A stretch of DNA of 64,000 nucleotides from Cytobacillus sp. NCCP-133 (lineage in GTDB: Bacteria; Bacillota; Bacilli; Bacillales; Cytobacillaceae). The DNA lies in assembly GCF_026011715.1 (NCBI RefSeq), contig NZ_BRVM01000008.1, forward strand, positions 62,001 through 126,000, given 5' to 3'. Each line of letters starts with the position of its first letter. Position 1 is the first letter of the stretch. A model generated the notes under the pieces. That model saw only the letters and a program-made list of their open reading frames with translations. It was not told the origin of the DNA and searched no databases. A program made the position numbers and the translations under genes. Positions 41,604-49,727 of the stretch are shown piece after piece.

Positions 41604-43188
41604 ACCGCTTTTCCTTTTTTTTTGCTAAAATTTCGCCCATCATATCGAGCCCTCTCATAACCTCTTCTTCTCCCTGCTCCCCCATAAGCGCAGCCTGGAT
41701 CCAATTTCGTTCAAGAAGGTACCCGCTTTCATAGCTTAGTAGGATTCCCTTCTGTTTGCATTGATCGCCGAACTCCCTGCTTGATAAATTCATGGGCAAT
41801 TGAATAGTAAGTATGCCAGGTGAATAAGAGGATTCACCAAGCAGATCGAAGCCGAACTCATTTAGCTTTCTTCTGGACTTTTCAGCCAGCATCTTTGTCT
41901 TTTCAAAGTCAACTAGATTTATGCTCTCATCTAGTGCGGAAATCAGATTGGATGAATGAGTATATGGGATGCTTTCGCAGTTTTCATACATTTTTAAATC
42001 CAAGTACCTTGGAACAGCATCGTTTTGCTTAATTTTTTCCCGGTGGAACACTATAGCAAGCCCCGGATAGGATCCAAGCCCTTTCCCGCTTACCGTCGAT
42101 GCAAAATAGATGTTTTTAAGATTCAATGGAACGATGCCTGCTGTGCTGCACGCATCCACACATAGCTCGATCCCGTTTTGTTCACACAAATCCTGAATGG
42201 CATTGATGTCATACAGATAGCCTGTGGAGGTTTCACAGTGGACAGTCCAGATCCATTTTATAAGAGGATTTTTCCTGATTTCATGTTGGACTTCATACAA
42301 ATCAATCGGTTCATTCCACTCTTTTTCAATCGTTTGAAAAGGCAGCTGAAACCTTTTTGCATGATCAATCAGACGGTAGCCAAATTCCCCATTTGCCAGG
42401 ATCAGACCATCCCCTTTTAGTTGTGCAGCTACAAGGTCATTGGCAAGGGTTCCAGTACCAACCACTACTTCAGCAAAGGCAGCCCCAGTCATCTCACATA
42501 ATCGGGAGCGCAAATTTTTCAAGCCGTTAATACATTCATCGCTTCGATGTGAAATGGCGTCCTTTGAAAAAGCTGCTTTCACCTTAGGATGAATGGGGAC
42601 AGGTCCCGGCAGAAAAGAGTGGCTTTTGACCGGCTCTGAATTTTTGGCCATTAATCGTTCAAATGCCTTTGTGGAACGTTCAAAATTCTCTTTTGTCAAA
42701 TACATGGGCTGAAACTGGGCATCTTCTGCTCCAGTTAAAGGCCCAAAAGGCAAAAAGCCCATCCGTTTATACAGTTTCAGCTGCCTGACAGTGCCCGAAA
42801 TAAGGGCCATGGTATAATTTTTTTCCAGGCAATACGCTACAAGCTTTTCACAAAGCTGATAAAAAACACGCGTGCTTCGGTATTCCTTTTTAACAGACAG
42901 CAATCGCACTTCGCATGCTGCACCCTTAATAGGGAGATAGTCTTCCAGATTTTCAAGTTTATAGTCGAGCGAAAAAGGCCGTTTGGCACGAATGGCGATC
43001 ATTCCGATAACCTTCTCGCCAGCCTTGGCAATAACATATGTATTTTCATCATGGAATTTATCAATTAATTGCTGTTCTGGATTTCCCTTATGCTGAGGAA
43101 TCTCTTCAACAAACGTTTGATAGTTTAACTCATGGATTTGTCTAAGTTCATCCGGTTCGCATGCAATTTTATAGATGATGCTTTTCAC
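41590..43188 (-). CDS. Fusion protein: N-terminal GNAT acyltransferase + class-V PLP aminotransferase
   Basis: Residues 1-165 form a GNAT domain (EVRLLSVKKEYRSTRVFYQL, TVRQLKLYKRMGFLPFGP) resembling N-acyl-amino-acid or autoinducer-type acyltransferases. Residues 190-530 are a fold-type I class-V aminotransferase close to the alanine-glyoxylate / 2-aminoethylphosphonate type (LPGPVPIHPKV, VGTGTLANDLVAAQL, CVDACSTAG) with PLP Lys369 in STVSGKGLGSYPG. The GTG start follows AGGAGGT, 17 bp after plsY. Being between plsY and an ltaS paralogue, the enzyme may make or acylate an amine headgroup for a lipid (inference). Confidence 0.85.
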   Translation of the reverse strand: MKSIIYKIACEPDELRQIHELNYQTFVEEIPQHKGNPEQQLIDKFHDENTYVIAKAGEKVIGMIAIRAKRPFSLDYKLENLEDYLPIKGAACEVRLLSVKKEYRSTRVFYQLCEKLVAYCLEKNYTMALISGTVRQLKLYKRMGFLPFGPLTGAEDAQFQPMYLTKENFERSTKAFERLMAKNSEPVKSHSFLPGPVPIHPKVKAAFSKDAISHRSDECINGLKNLRSRLCEMTGAAFAEVVVGTGTLANDLVAAQLKGDGLILANGEFGYRLIDHAKRFQLPFQTIEKEWNEPIDLYEVQHEIRKNPLIKWIWTVHCETSTGYLYDINAIQDLCEQNGIELCVDACSTAGIVPLNLKNIYFASTVSGKGLGSYPGLAIVFHREKIKQNDAVPRYLDLKMYENCESIPYTHSSNLISALDESINLVDFEKTKMLAEKSRRKLNEFGFDLLGESSYSPGILTIQLPMNLSSREFGDQCKQKGILLSYESGYLLERNWIQAALMGEQGEEEVMRGLDMMGEILAKKKEKRYEYV

Positions 43189-43205
43189 GGTTTACCTCCT
43201 ATGTC

Positions 43206-43784
43206 CTATGATTGAGCATGATGAAAGAAAAGTTGAGTATGTGAAATAATAACAATTAAAAGCAGCAGTAAAAGCCCTGCTGAGACAATGAATGAATCTC
43301 CAGTCATCCAGGCTGTAAAAGGAATTGTTGCCATAGAGAGAAAGCCTGCCGGCGTATATTTTCGAGTTAACAGATATATAACTCCCATTGTGAACCCCAT
43401 TACGAGAATGGTTACCGGCTCAAGAAATAACGCAGCAGCCAAATAAACGACAACTCCTTTACCTCCATGAAAGCGAAGCTGGATCGGAAAAAGATGGCCT
43501 AATAGCAAGAACAGCGAACTGAGAATTAAAAAGATTTCTCTGCCATCACCCAATAGATTAGTAACGAATAAAGCGAGCCAGACTTTACACGCATCAACAG
43601 CCAAAGTCAGCAAAAAACCCTTCTTCCCCAAAGCTCTTCCGGCATTGGTCGCACCGGCATTCCCGCTCCCCATATCCCGAATATCCTTTTTTAAAAAGGA
43701 TTTCACCACATAATAAGCCCCTGCTATGCTGCCCAATGCGTAAGAAACAATTACAACCAACAGGGCGGTCCAAACGTCGTTCAT
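43206..43784 (-). CDS. plsY: Glycerol-3-phosphate acyltransferase PlsY paralogue
   Basis: The 192-residue membrane protein has five or six TM segments and the PlsY motifs SYALGSIAGAYYV, DMGSGNAGATNAGRALGKKG and LFPIQLRFHGGKGVVVYLA, which bind glycerol-3-phosphate and acyl-phosphate. PlsY makes lysophosphatidic acid. The C-terminal third is less typical (an extra hydrophobic tail), and linkage to the fusion and LtaS paralogue suggests it is a second, specialised copy. It is the first gene of the operon; ATG 43784 follows AGGTGGG. Confidence 0.88.
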   Translation of the reverse strand: MNDVWTALLVVIVSYALGSIAGAYYVVKSFLKKDIRDMGSGNAGATNAGRALGKKGFLLTLAVDACKVWLALFVTNLLGDGREIFLILSSLFLLLGHLFPIQLRFHGGKGVVVYLAAALFLEPVTILVMGFTMGVIYLLTRKYTPAGFLSMATIPFTAWMTGDSFIVSAGLLLLLLIVIISHTQLFFHHAQS

Positions 43785-44132
43785 CCCACCTGCCCCCTCT
43801 TTTATTAAATAAAACGAACAAAAAGGGTAAAAAGTTTCATATTTTTACAAATTTACATTAAGTTTGAAGACGGCCAGCCATTTTTAAGGTGCTGTCAATG
43901 TTATTTGTGCTTGATGAACAAAGCGGGATAGCGATGGGTTCAGCTTTTAACCGAAAAATCAGCCAGTCTCCCCCTAATTTTACCATTAAACACATCATAA
44001 TAAAGAAAATGACGCTTCAAAATTTTCTTTCTTATCTTCAAGCTCCCCTAAAATGTATGTCCAGCCCTTCTCCTGCCTCAAAAATAAGCCCATTAAAGAT
44101 TTCAGTCAATTTAAAAAAATAATATTTTAGTG

Positions 44133-44175
44133 TTGACATTGTTTATCTATTGCATATAATTTGCATTAAGGCAAA
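44133..44175 (+). promoter_or_regulatory. mnt promoter with MntR box
   Basis: TTGACA (44133-44138), 16-nt spacer, TATAAT (44155-44160), directly followed by the palindrome TTTGCATTAAGGCAAA (44160-44175). It matches the MntR site TTTGCMTTAAGGNAAA of Bacillus. Mn(II)-MntR would repress the operon. The rest of the 43785-44132 gap shows no gene. Confidence 0.85.
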
Positions 44176-44255
44176 ACTTTTTTATTAATCTATAAATCTT
44201 GTCCAAAAGACGATAACTTGAATAAATTCAACTTATGAAAAAGGAGAGTATCACA

Positions 44256-45002
44256 ATGAAGGAACCAGCTATCTCCATTAACGATTTACACGTTTCCTAC
44301 TATGGAAATGAAGCTGTAAAAGGTGTGAGCTTAACCGTAAACAGAGGCTGCCTGGTGGGAATTATCGGCCCAAACGGCGCAGGGAAATCAACATTTTTAA
44401 AAGCTATGCTGAATCTTATCCCAAGGGATAAAGGCGAGGTAAAGGTGTTCGGGAAAACTTTAAAAGAAGTCCGCAAAAAGATTGCCTATGTACCCCAGCG
44501 CAATAACATTGATTGGGATTTTCCCATCACCGTTCTTGATGCTGTCTTAATTGGCACATATCCTCATTTAAAGCTGTTTCGCCGTCCAAAGAAAAAAGAG
44601 AAAGAATGGGCAATGGAATGCCTGCAGCGTGTTGGGATGCAGGATTTCAGCAAAAGACAAATTGGTGAACTATCCGGCGGACAGCAGCAGCGGGTCTTTC
44701 TGGCAAGAGCCCTCGCCCAGCAAGCAGATCTATTTTTTCTTGATGAACCGTTTGTTGGTGTGGATATATCCAGTGAGGAAACGATCATTAATATTCTAAA
44801 AGAGCTTTGCCTTCAAGGAAAAACAGTGATTGTCGTCCATCATGACCTTAGTAAAGCGAGTGATTATTTCCATCAGCTGATCCTGCTGAATAAAGAATTA
44901 ATCAGCTTTGGAACGGTTGATGAGGTCTTCAAACAGGATGTAATCGAAAAAGCTTATAAAGGACAATTTGCTTTTATTAATGAAATGGGGGTGTCGGTGT
45001 AA
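44256..45002 (+). CDS. mntB: Manganese ABC transporter ATP-binding protein
   Basis: The 248-residue ATPase has Walker A GPNGAGKST, signature LSGGQQQRVFLARALAQQ, Walker B LFFLDEPFVGVD and the H-loop VVHHDLS. It belongs to the Mn/Zn ABC class (MntB/ZnuC). An ATG at 44256 with AAAGGAGAG at good distance is chosen over the open frame from 44235. The stop overlaps the permease start by one base (TAATG). The MntR box upstream makes Mn(II) the likely substrate. Confidence 0.92.
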   Translation: MKEPAISINDLHVSYYGNEAVKGVSLTVNRGCLVGIIGPNGAGKSTFLKAMLNLIPRDKGEVKVFGKTLKEVRKKIAYVPQRNNIDWDFPITVLDAVLIGTYPHLKLFRRPKKKEKEWAMECLQRVGMQDFSKRQIGELSGGQQQRVFLARALAQQADLFFLDEPFVGVDISSEETIINILKELCLQGKTVIVVHHDLSKASDYFHQLILLNKELISFGTVDEVFKQDVIEKAYKGQFAFINEMGVSV

Positions 45003-45859
45003 TGGCCTTTATTGATGCTGTCATGCAGTATAGTTTTTTGCAAAAAGCATTGCTGACTTCAATGATGGTAGGAATTATTTGTGGAGTCATCGGCTGCTTC
45101 ATCATTCTCAGAGGAATGGCGCTGATGGGCGATGCAATCTCACATGCCGTGCTTCCGGGTGTCGCCATTTCCTATATGCTGGGAATCAATTTCTTCTTTG
45201 GGGCCGTTTTCAGCGGTGTGATAACCGCTGTGGCAATTGGTTTTGTCAGCCAAAATAGCCGGATTAAACATGATACCTCAATTGGCATCATGTTCACAGC
45301 AGCTTTCGCTTCCGGAATCATCATCATTACGATGCTAAAAAGCAGTACGGACTTGTACCATATTTTATTCGGAAATGTGCTGGCGGTAAGATCATCCGAT
45401 ATGTGGATCACCCTTGCGATTGGCTTAATTGTGTTAGCAGCAGTCTATCTTTTTTACAAGGAATTGCTTGTGACATCCTTTGACGAAACAATGGGAGCTG
45501 CCTATGGGCTGCCGGTGCGCATCATTCATTACTTCTTGATGACACTATTGACGATGGTAACCGTCGCTTCCCTGCAGACCGTAGGCATCATCCTGGTGGT
45601 CGCCATGTTAATCACCCCTGCTGCGTCTGCTTATCTGCTGACTGATCGGCTCTGGTTGATGATCTTCCTTGCAGCAGGCATTGGTGTTATTTCGTCCGTC
45701 GTTGGCCTCTACTTCAGCTTTACTTACAACTTAGCTTCAGGAGCAACGATTGTCATGGCAGCGACCGCGATCTTCGCACTTGTTTTCTTACTTTCTCCGA
45801 AGCATGGATTGATTTTGAAGGCTTTAAAAGTGAAAAAGAGAAGAGCATCTTTAGTTTAA
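45002..45859 (+). CDS. mntC: Manganese ABC transporter permease
   Basis: The 285-residue ABC-3 family permease has eight or nine TM segments. It starts MAFIDAVMQYSFLQKALL and has the family block RGMALMGDAISHAVLPGVAISYMLG, the cytoplasmic coupling region facing the ATPase. It forms the channel for Mn(II) import with the ATPase and lipoprotein. Coupled to mntB by overlap. A small hairpin (GGGCT/AGCCC, 45894-45910) separates it from the lipoprotein gene and may tune expression. Confidence 0.92.
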   Translation: MAFIDAVMQYSFLQKALLTSMMVGIICGVIGCFIILRGMALMGDAISHAVLPGVAISYMLGINFFFGAVFSGVITAVAIGFVSQNSRIKHDTSIGIMFTAAFASGIIIITMLKSSTDLYHILFGNVLAVRSSDMWITLAIGLIVLAAVYLFYKELLVTSFDETMGAAYGLPVRIIHYFLMTLLTMVTVASLQTVGIILVVAMLITPAASAYLLTDRLWLMIFLAAGIGVISSVVGLYFSFTYNLASGATIVMAATAIFALVFLLSPKHGLILKALKVKKRRASLV

Positions 45860-45943
45860 AGCTCTGTAAAACTTGGGTGCTGCGATTTGCAATGGGCTTT
45901 AAAATAGCCCAGTCTAATAAAAGTGAATGGAAGTGAAAATTCA

Positions 45944-46888
45944 ATGTTCAAAAAATGTATTCTTTTTTTAGCAGTTTCTGTTCTGGGCGTTTTGGTTCTG
46001 GCAGCATGCAGCAGTGATAAAGGCAATGGCAGTTCTTCAGCAGGAAATGAAAAAGTTCAAGTGGTGGCCACCTATTCCATTGTCTATGACATTGTTAAAA
46101 ATGTAGGCGGCGATTTAGTGGAGATTCATAGCCTGGCTCCAATCGGCTCAAATCCGCACGAATATGACCCGCTTCCTGTGGATGTCCAGAAAACGACAGA
46201 TGCAGACGCTGTCTTTTATAACGGCTTAAACTTGGAGGCCGGCAATTCGTGGTTTAATAAATTAATGGAAACAGCCGGAAAGGATGGAGAAGATGCTCCT
46301 GTCTTCCTTATGAGCAGAGGGGTTGAGGCGAAGCACTTAACAACTGAAGGCAATAAGGGCGAAGAAGATCCACATGCCTGGCTGGATATCCGGAATGGCA
46401 TTAAATACGCTGAAAATGCAAGAGATGGTTTAATAAAAGCGGACCCGGAAAATAAAGAAATTTATGAGAAAAATGCAGAGGAATATATCGGGAAGCTGCA
46501 GGAACTGCATGAAGAAGCAGTGGCGCAGTTTAATGAAATTCCGGAAGAAAAACGTGTGCTGGTCACAAGCGAAGGTGCATTTAAATATTTCAGTGAAGCT
46601 TATGGTTTCCAGGCGGAATACATCTGGGAGATTAACCAGGAAAATCAGGGAACACCAGATCAAATAACAAGAATCGTAGATATTATTAAAGAAAAAGGTA
46701 TTACAGGCTTATTCCTGGAAACGAGCATCGACCCGCGCAGCATGGAAGCCGTCTCCACTGAAACCAAGGTACCAATCATGGGAAAAGTCTTTACCGACTC
46801 TCTTGCAAAACCTGGCGAAGATGGCGATACGTACATCTCGATGATGGAATGGAATATGAAAACGATAAAAGAAGGTTTGTCTAAGTAG
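45944..46888 (+). CDS. mntA: Manganese-binding lipoprotein of the ABC transporter
   Basis: The cluster A-I (ZnuA/MntA-like) solute-binding lipoprotein has 314 residues with lipobox LVLAAC. Likely metal ligands: His in PIGSNPHEYDP, His in EEDPHAWLD, Glu in VTSEGAFKYF and Asp in LETSIDPRS, the His2-Glu-Asp set typical for Mn(II) binders. There is no His-rich loop, which argues against zinc-specific ZnuA. ATG 45944 follows GGAAGTGA. It closes the mnt operon. Confidence 0.93.
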   Translation: MFKKCILFLAVSVLGVLVLAACSSDKGNGSSSAGNEKVQVVATYSIVYDIVKNVGGDLVEIHSLAPIGSNPHEYDPLPVDVQKTTDADAVFYNGLNLEAGNSWFNKLMETAGKDGEDAPVFLMSRGVEAKHLTTEGNKGEEDPHAWLDIRNGIKYAENARDGLIKADPENKEIYEKNAEEYIGKLQELHEEAVAQFNEIPEEKRVLVTSEGAFKYFSEAYGFQAEYIWEINQENQGTPDQITRIVDIIKEKGITGLFLETSIDPRSMEAVSTETKVPIMGKVFTDSLAKPGEDGDTYISMMEWNMKTIKEGLSK

Positions 46889-47247
46889 CTTATTTTTGCA
46901 GGCTGTAAAGGGTTTTATTCGGATTGACTAGACATCTTCTGATTTGTTTTTTAGTTGGATGAGGAACTATTCTTTTTGAGCTGTTCCCTTCCACTTAGCA
47001 TTTTGACTATTAAAGGCATGTTTCATTCCGATTTGTGCCCTCCTCTCAGCCTTTTGCCTGTGAGGGGCACGATCTGGGATGATGACCGCTTTCGGTCTAA
47101 ATCTGTCAATTAAACGGCCGATTGTTCTAAAAGACAGTTAAGCAAACTCCCAGGCAAGAGAACCAGCCCGGTTGTAAAGGCTGCGATGACCAAAGTCCAC
47201 TCCAATCCTCATCTTCGCCCCTACTATAAAAAAACAGGTTTTTGATG
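46889..47247. other. Gene-free stretch with decayed coding traces
   Basis: On the minus strand short open pieces (MRIGVDFGHRSLYNRAGSLA; RLIDRFRPKAVIIPDRAPH) are broken by stops. They may be the remains of one gene but I cannot name it. No start signal supports a functional ORF. Confidence 0.3.
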
Positions 47248-47386
47248 TCAATCTGGTTGACTTTTTAAATGCCAAAGAAGGTTACAAAATGTATGGCAGG
47301 AGTAACTTTCATCCTCAACCTTTGCTGCAAATCCGCACCATTCACAAACATAGAAATCAGCCGTCTTATCCCCCTCCCTCTCTCAT
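47248..47386 (-). pseudogene. Small Cys-rich (CxxC/CxxxxC) ORF with a +1 shift in a G5 run, under Fur boxes
   Basis: From ATG 47386 the frame reads MREGGG and stops. Removing one G of the GGGGG run yields MREGGDKTADFYVCEWCGF..., with Cys pairs C-E-W-C and C-H-T-F-C, ending at TGA 47248-47250 (45 residues). The Cys spacing suggests a small zinc or iron-sulfur ribbon. Tandem Fur-type boxes lie 17-67 bp upstream on the same strand. The frameshift may be real decay, slippage, or a sequencing error. Family unknown. Confidence 0.45.
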
Positions 47387-47402
47387 GCGGTTCCTTATAA
47401 AG

Positions 47403-47453
47403 GATAATCATTATCAATAATTAAAAATAGTATAGGTGAAAATGATTATCATT
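47403..47453 (-). promoter_or_regulatory. Tandem Fur-type boxes
   Basis: Two perfect 6-1-6 palindromes: GATAATCATTATC (47403-47415) and AATGATTATCATT (47441-47453), both Fur-core sequences. A possible minus-strand -10 (TATACT, 47429-47434) lies between them. The only candidate target is the small Cys-rich ORF to the left, or an sRNA. Confidence 0.75.
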
Positions 47454-47494
47454 GTTATGAATGTTCAATGCTATCTTAATTCCTTTAATGCATT

Positions 47495-47540
47495 GGCGAC
47501 CTTTTCCCCAGCCGCCATACTTTTTGCGGCTTCATGAATT
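47495..47540. repeat. Single diverged copy of the 52-bp repeat
   Basis: GGCGACCTTTTCC, then TTTTTGCGGCTTCATGAA, parallels the unit tandemly repeated at 14801-14946. Confidence 0.45.
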
Positions 47541-47663
47541 AAAAGGGACATCTTTTACAAATCTACTTTAATACTTCACCATTTCGACACAATTCCCTAA
47601 AAGTCACCCTGACCTTTCCTTCCGCTCAACTGTATATAGAAAGTGAAAGGGTGGTGCATTTAG

Positions 47664-48476
47664 ATGAATTTAAAATCAGGCAGTGTTAATCAATTTGAAC
47701 AGTTTTCCCAGTTTGAGAGTCTTAGGGAGTTTAATACCCATATGGAGATGTGGCTTGCGGTTAAAAAAGATCAGTTTTCGAAGGGGGAGCTTGTGGGATT
47801 AAAGAGGCTGGCCCGTTTTGCAGCTAAGGTTCCGGGAGTGTCCAATGCGAAGATTGGCATGATATTAAAAGCGATTCACGAAGAATTTAACAGAAACGGA
47901 ATTTCCCGCTCCACGTTTAAAAGAATGATTGTAAAAGCGGCAGAGTTAGGCATCTTTACTGTACATGAAACAGAAAGAAAAAACGGATCACAGTCCAGCA
48001 ACTTATACGTGTTCAATCCTTTTCCCAAGTGTGAACCACCAAAGGAGAAAAAATTGGACCGCCCTAATAAAACAATCAATCTTTCTAAAACTACTAAAAA
48101 TCAAAAAAATAATAAACGTAACGAAACCGAACTCGACCACACATTTACAAGTGATCGTGTTCCAAAATCATTTACGGATGTGGTTAAATACTTTTTTCCT
48201 GATGCAAAGCAAATTGAAGAGTTTTGGAGAATGACTGCTTTGGCAGCCTATAAAAATAACCGGGATCAAGACCAAATAGCATTACTTGACACAGCCATTC
48301 ACTCCTTTAAACAGCTGATCCGCAAAATGAAAACCAGCAAAGTTACAAAACCAATCGCCTACTTCTACGGCATATTGAACAAAAAACTGGAGGAGCTTTA
48401 CTATGAAGACTTGTTTGAATTGGGCTTCTCAGGAAAGCAAGACGACTTGTCTCTAAACTTTTTTTACAAAAAATAA
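47664..48476 (+). CDS. Helix-turn-helix, replication-initiator-like protein
   Basis: The 270-residue protein has an N-terminal winged-helix part (residues 35-105: KGELVGLKRLARFAAKVPG, NGISRSTFKRMIVKAAELGI, ETERKNGSQSSNLYVFNPF) as found in plasmid/phage replication-type HTH proteins of Bacilli. A basic Asn/Lys-rich linker follows, then a helical C-terminal domain ending LSLNFFYKK. AAGGGTGG precedes the ATG. It stands before a cruciform-like palindrome and a sigma-factor gene. Role inferred only: DNA binding, possibly a relic of a mobile replicon. Confidence 0.7.
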   Translation: MNLKSGSVNQFEQFSQFESLREFNTHMEMWLAVKKDQFSKGELVGLKRLARFAAKVPGVSNAKIGMILKAIHEEFNRNGISRSTFKRMIVKAAELGIFTVHETERKNGSQSSNLYVFNPFPKCEPPKEKKLDRPNKTINLSKTTKNQKNNKRNETELDHTFTSDRVPKSFTDVVKYFFPDAKQIEEFWRMTALAAYKNNRDQDQIALLDTAIHSFKQLIRKMKTSKVTKPIAYFYGILNKKLEELYYEDLFELGFSGKQDDLSLNFFYKK

Positions 48477-48506
48477 AAAAAGTGGATTTTTCCCGAAAAT
48501 TTCCGA

Positions 48507-48562
48507 TTTTACCCCAAAAATTCGAAAGTTTGGTATCCAAACTGGGTAGTTTTGGGGGTAAA
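48507..48562. repeat. Nested inverted repeat between HTH and sigma genes
   Basis: Outer arms TTTTACCCCAAAA (48507-48519) and TTTTGGGGGTAAA (48550-48562) enclose the perfect palindrome GTTTGG-TAT-CCAAAC (48528-48542). It could form a cruciform or serve as a binding site. No T run follows, so it is unlikely to be a terminator. Confidence 0.7.
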
Positions 48563-48672
48563 TTACCCGAAACTCGACTTTTTTTCAATTCGCAAAAAAT
48601 TTCAATTCCCGCTATTTTAAAGCTACCCGGGAATACTTAAAGAGAGCGCGCTGTCCAGAAGGAATTTTAAAT

Positions 48673-49188
48673 ATGGAGAGCTTTGAGCAAATTGCAGTCC
48701 AATTTGAACCAATGATTCATAAAGTCATGAACAGTTTGAGCATTTATAAAAACAGGGATGAATTCTATCAGCTTGGTCTGATCACACTATGGAAGGCTAT
48801 AAAAATGCATGAGCAGGAGAAAGGTCATCTCCTGCCCTATGCCTATAGTTTTGTGAAAGGGAAAATGATGTACGAGCTGACAAAACAAGCAAACCAAAAC
48901 GCCAGACACATCTATCCTGCAGATGAATTCTGGGAAGTGATCGAGGAGCCTGCTGAACCCAGCCGTGCCGACCTAATCCTCCAAGAACTGCTGTCAAACT
49001 GCCGGACTTTAACAGCCAACCAAAGAAAATGGCTGGAGTATACCCTATGTGATCAACTAACAGTAAGGGAAATTGCGGATAAAGAACAAGTCTCCCAGTC
49101 AGCAGTCAAAAACTGGCGCCAGGGAGCCAGGGTGAAATTGAAAGCGTTTTATGAGAATAGCGGCAAACTGAAAACTCTTATTTCATAA
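48673..49188 (+). CDS. Sigma-70-like RNA polymerase sigma factor
   Basis: The 171-residue protein has a region-2-like part (FEPMIHKVMNSLSIYKNRDEFYQLGLITLWKAI, YSFVKGKMMYELTKQ) and a C-terminal region-4 HTH (LTVREIADKEQVSQSAVKNWRQGARVKL). It is shorter than ECF sigma factors with known anti-sigma partners; no anti-sigma gene is adjacent. Similar competence/plasmid-associated sigma-like proteins occur beside HTH genes in Bacillus. AAGGAATTTTAAAT precedes the ATG. Whether it directs a regulon or belongs to a former replicon is open. Confidence 0.78.
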   Translation: MESFEQIAVQFEPMIHKVMNSLSIYKNRDEFYQLGLITLWKAIKMHEQEKGHLLPYAYSFVKGKMMYELTKQANQNARHIYPADEFWEVIEEPAEPSRADLILQELLSNCRTLTANQRKWLEYTLCDQLTVREIADKEQVSQSAVKNWRQGARVKLKAFYENSGKLKTLIS

Positions 49189-49690
49189 AACCATGATCAA
49201 ATACCAGTATCCATGTAAAATTTTCCTTTTACAATACCAGGCATTTTGGCTGCTTCAATCCTTCTTTCCTTCATGACATGCATTTCATGCAATATTCCTG
49301 ATTACTTTTCATTTGTTTTAATAGATTTCTCATAAGAGCATTTTATAACAATAAAGTCATTGTAAATTGAAATTTTTCAATTTCTTCAGATCCTAAATTC
49401 AAGACGAAATAATAACATTTACCGGCCAAACTAGGCCAATTACTGAAAGATTAATTAAAAAAATACAGCAAAACGATGATTTCCACCTGACAAACGTTAG
49501 TTTTTTCAGCTTTGAGAATTAAACCTACTCATTTAATAGCCAACTTACTAAATTAATAAGCTGGAATCAGTTAAACTTTCATCTCTCTTAACTGTAATTC
49601 CTCTTATGAATAAATGCGCATATTATTTCGTCCATGTTCTTTACAAGTCTGTGCTGCAGTACAACTCACTTTAAAAATTACAGATAATTA
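49189..49690. other. AT-rich intergenic stretch
   Basis: I see no ORF, clear terminator or repeat. It separates the sigma gene from the 3' end of the amine-oxidation operon. Confidence 0.4.
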
Positions 49691-49709
49691 AAAGTTATAA
49701 TACTATAAC
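49691..49709. promoter_or_regulatory. GntR-type operator copy 3
   Basis: AAAGTTATAATACTATAAC. Its AAAGTTATAATAYTATA core also occurs (reverse complement) at 56619-56635 and, with one change, at 57414-57430. It lies just beyond the end of the operon. Confidence 0.5.
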
Positions 49710-49727
49710 TAAATTTTATCTTTCGGT

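Noticed and set aside
46889-47247. Transposase or TnpB remnant
   Set aside because: Short pieces (GVDFGHRSLYN; RLIDRFRPK) are suggestive, but no catalytic motif or inverted repeats can be shown.
48507-48562. Terminator of the HTH gene
   Set aside because: No T run on either side after the stem; nested palindromes fit a binding site better.
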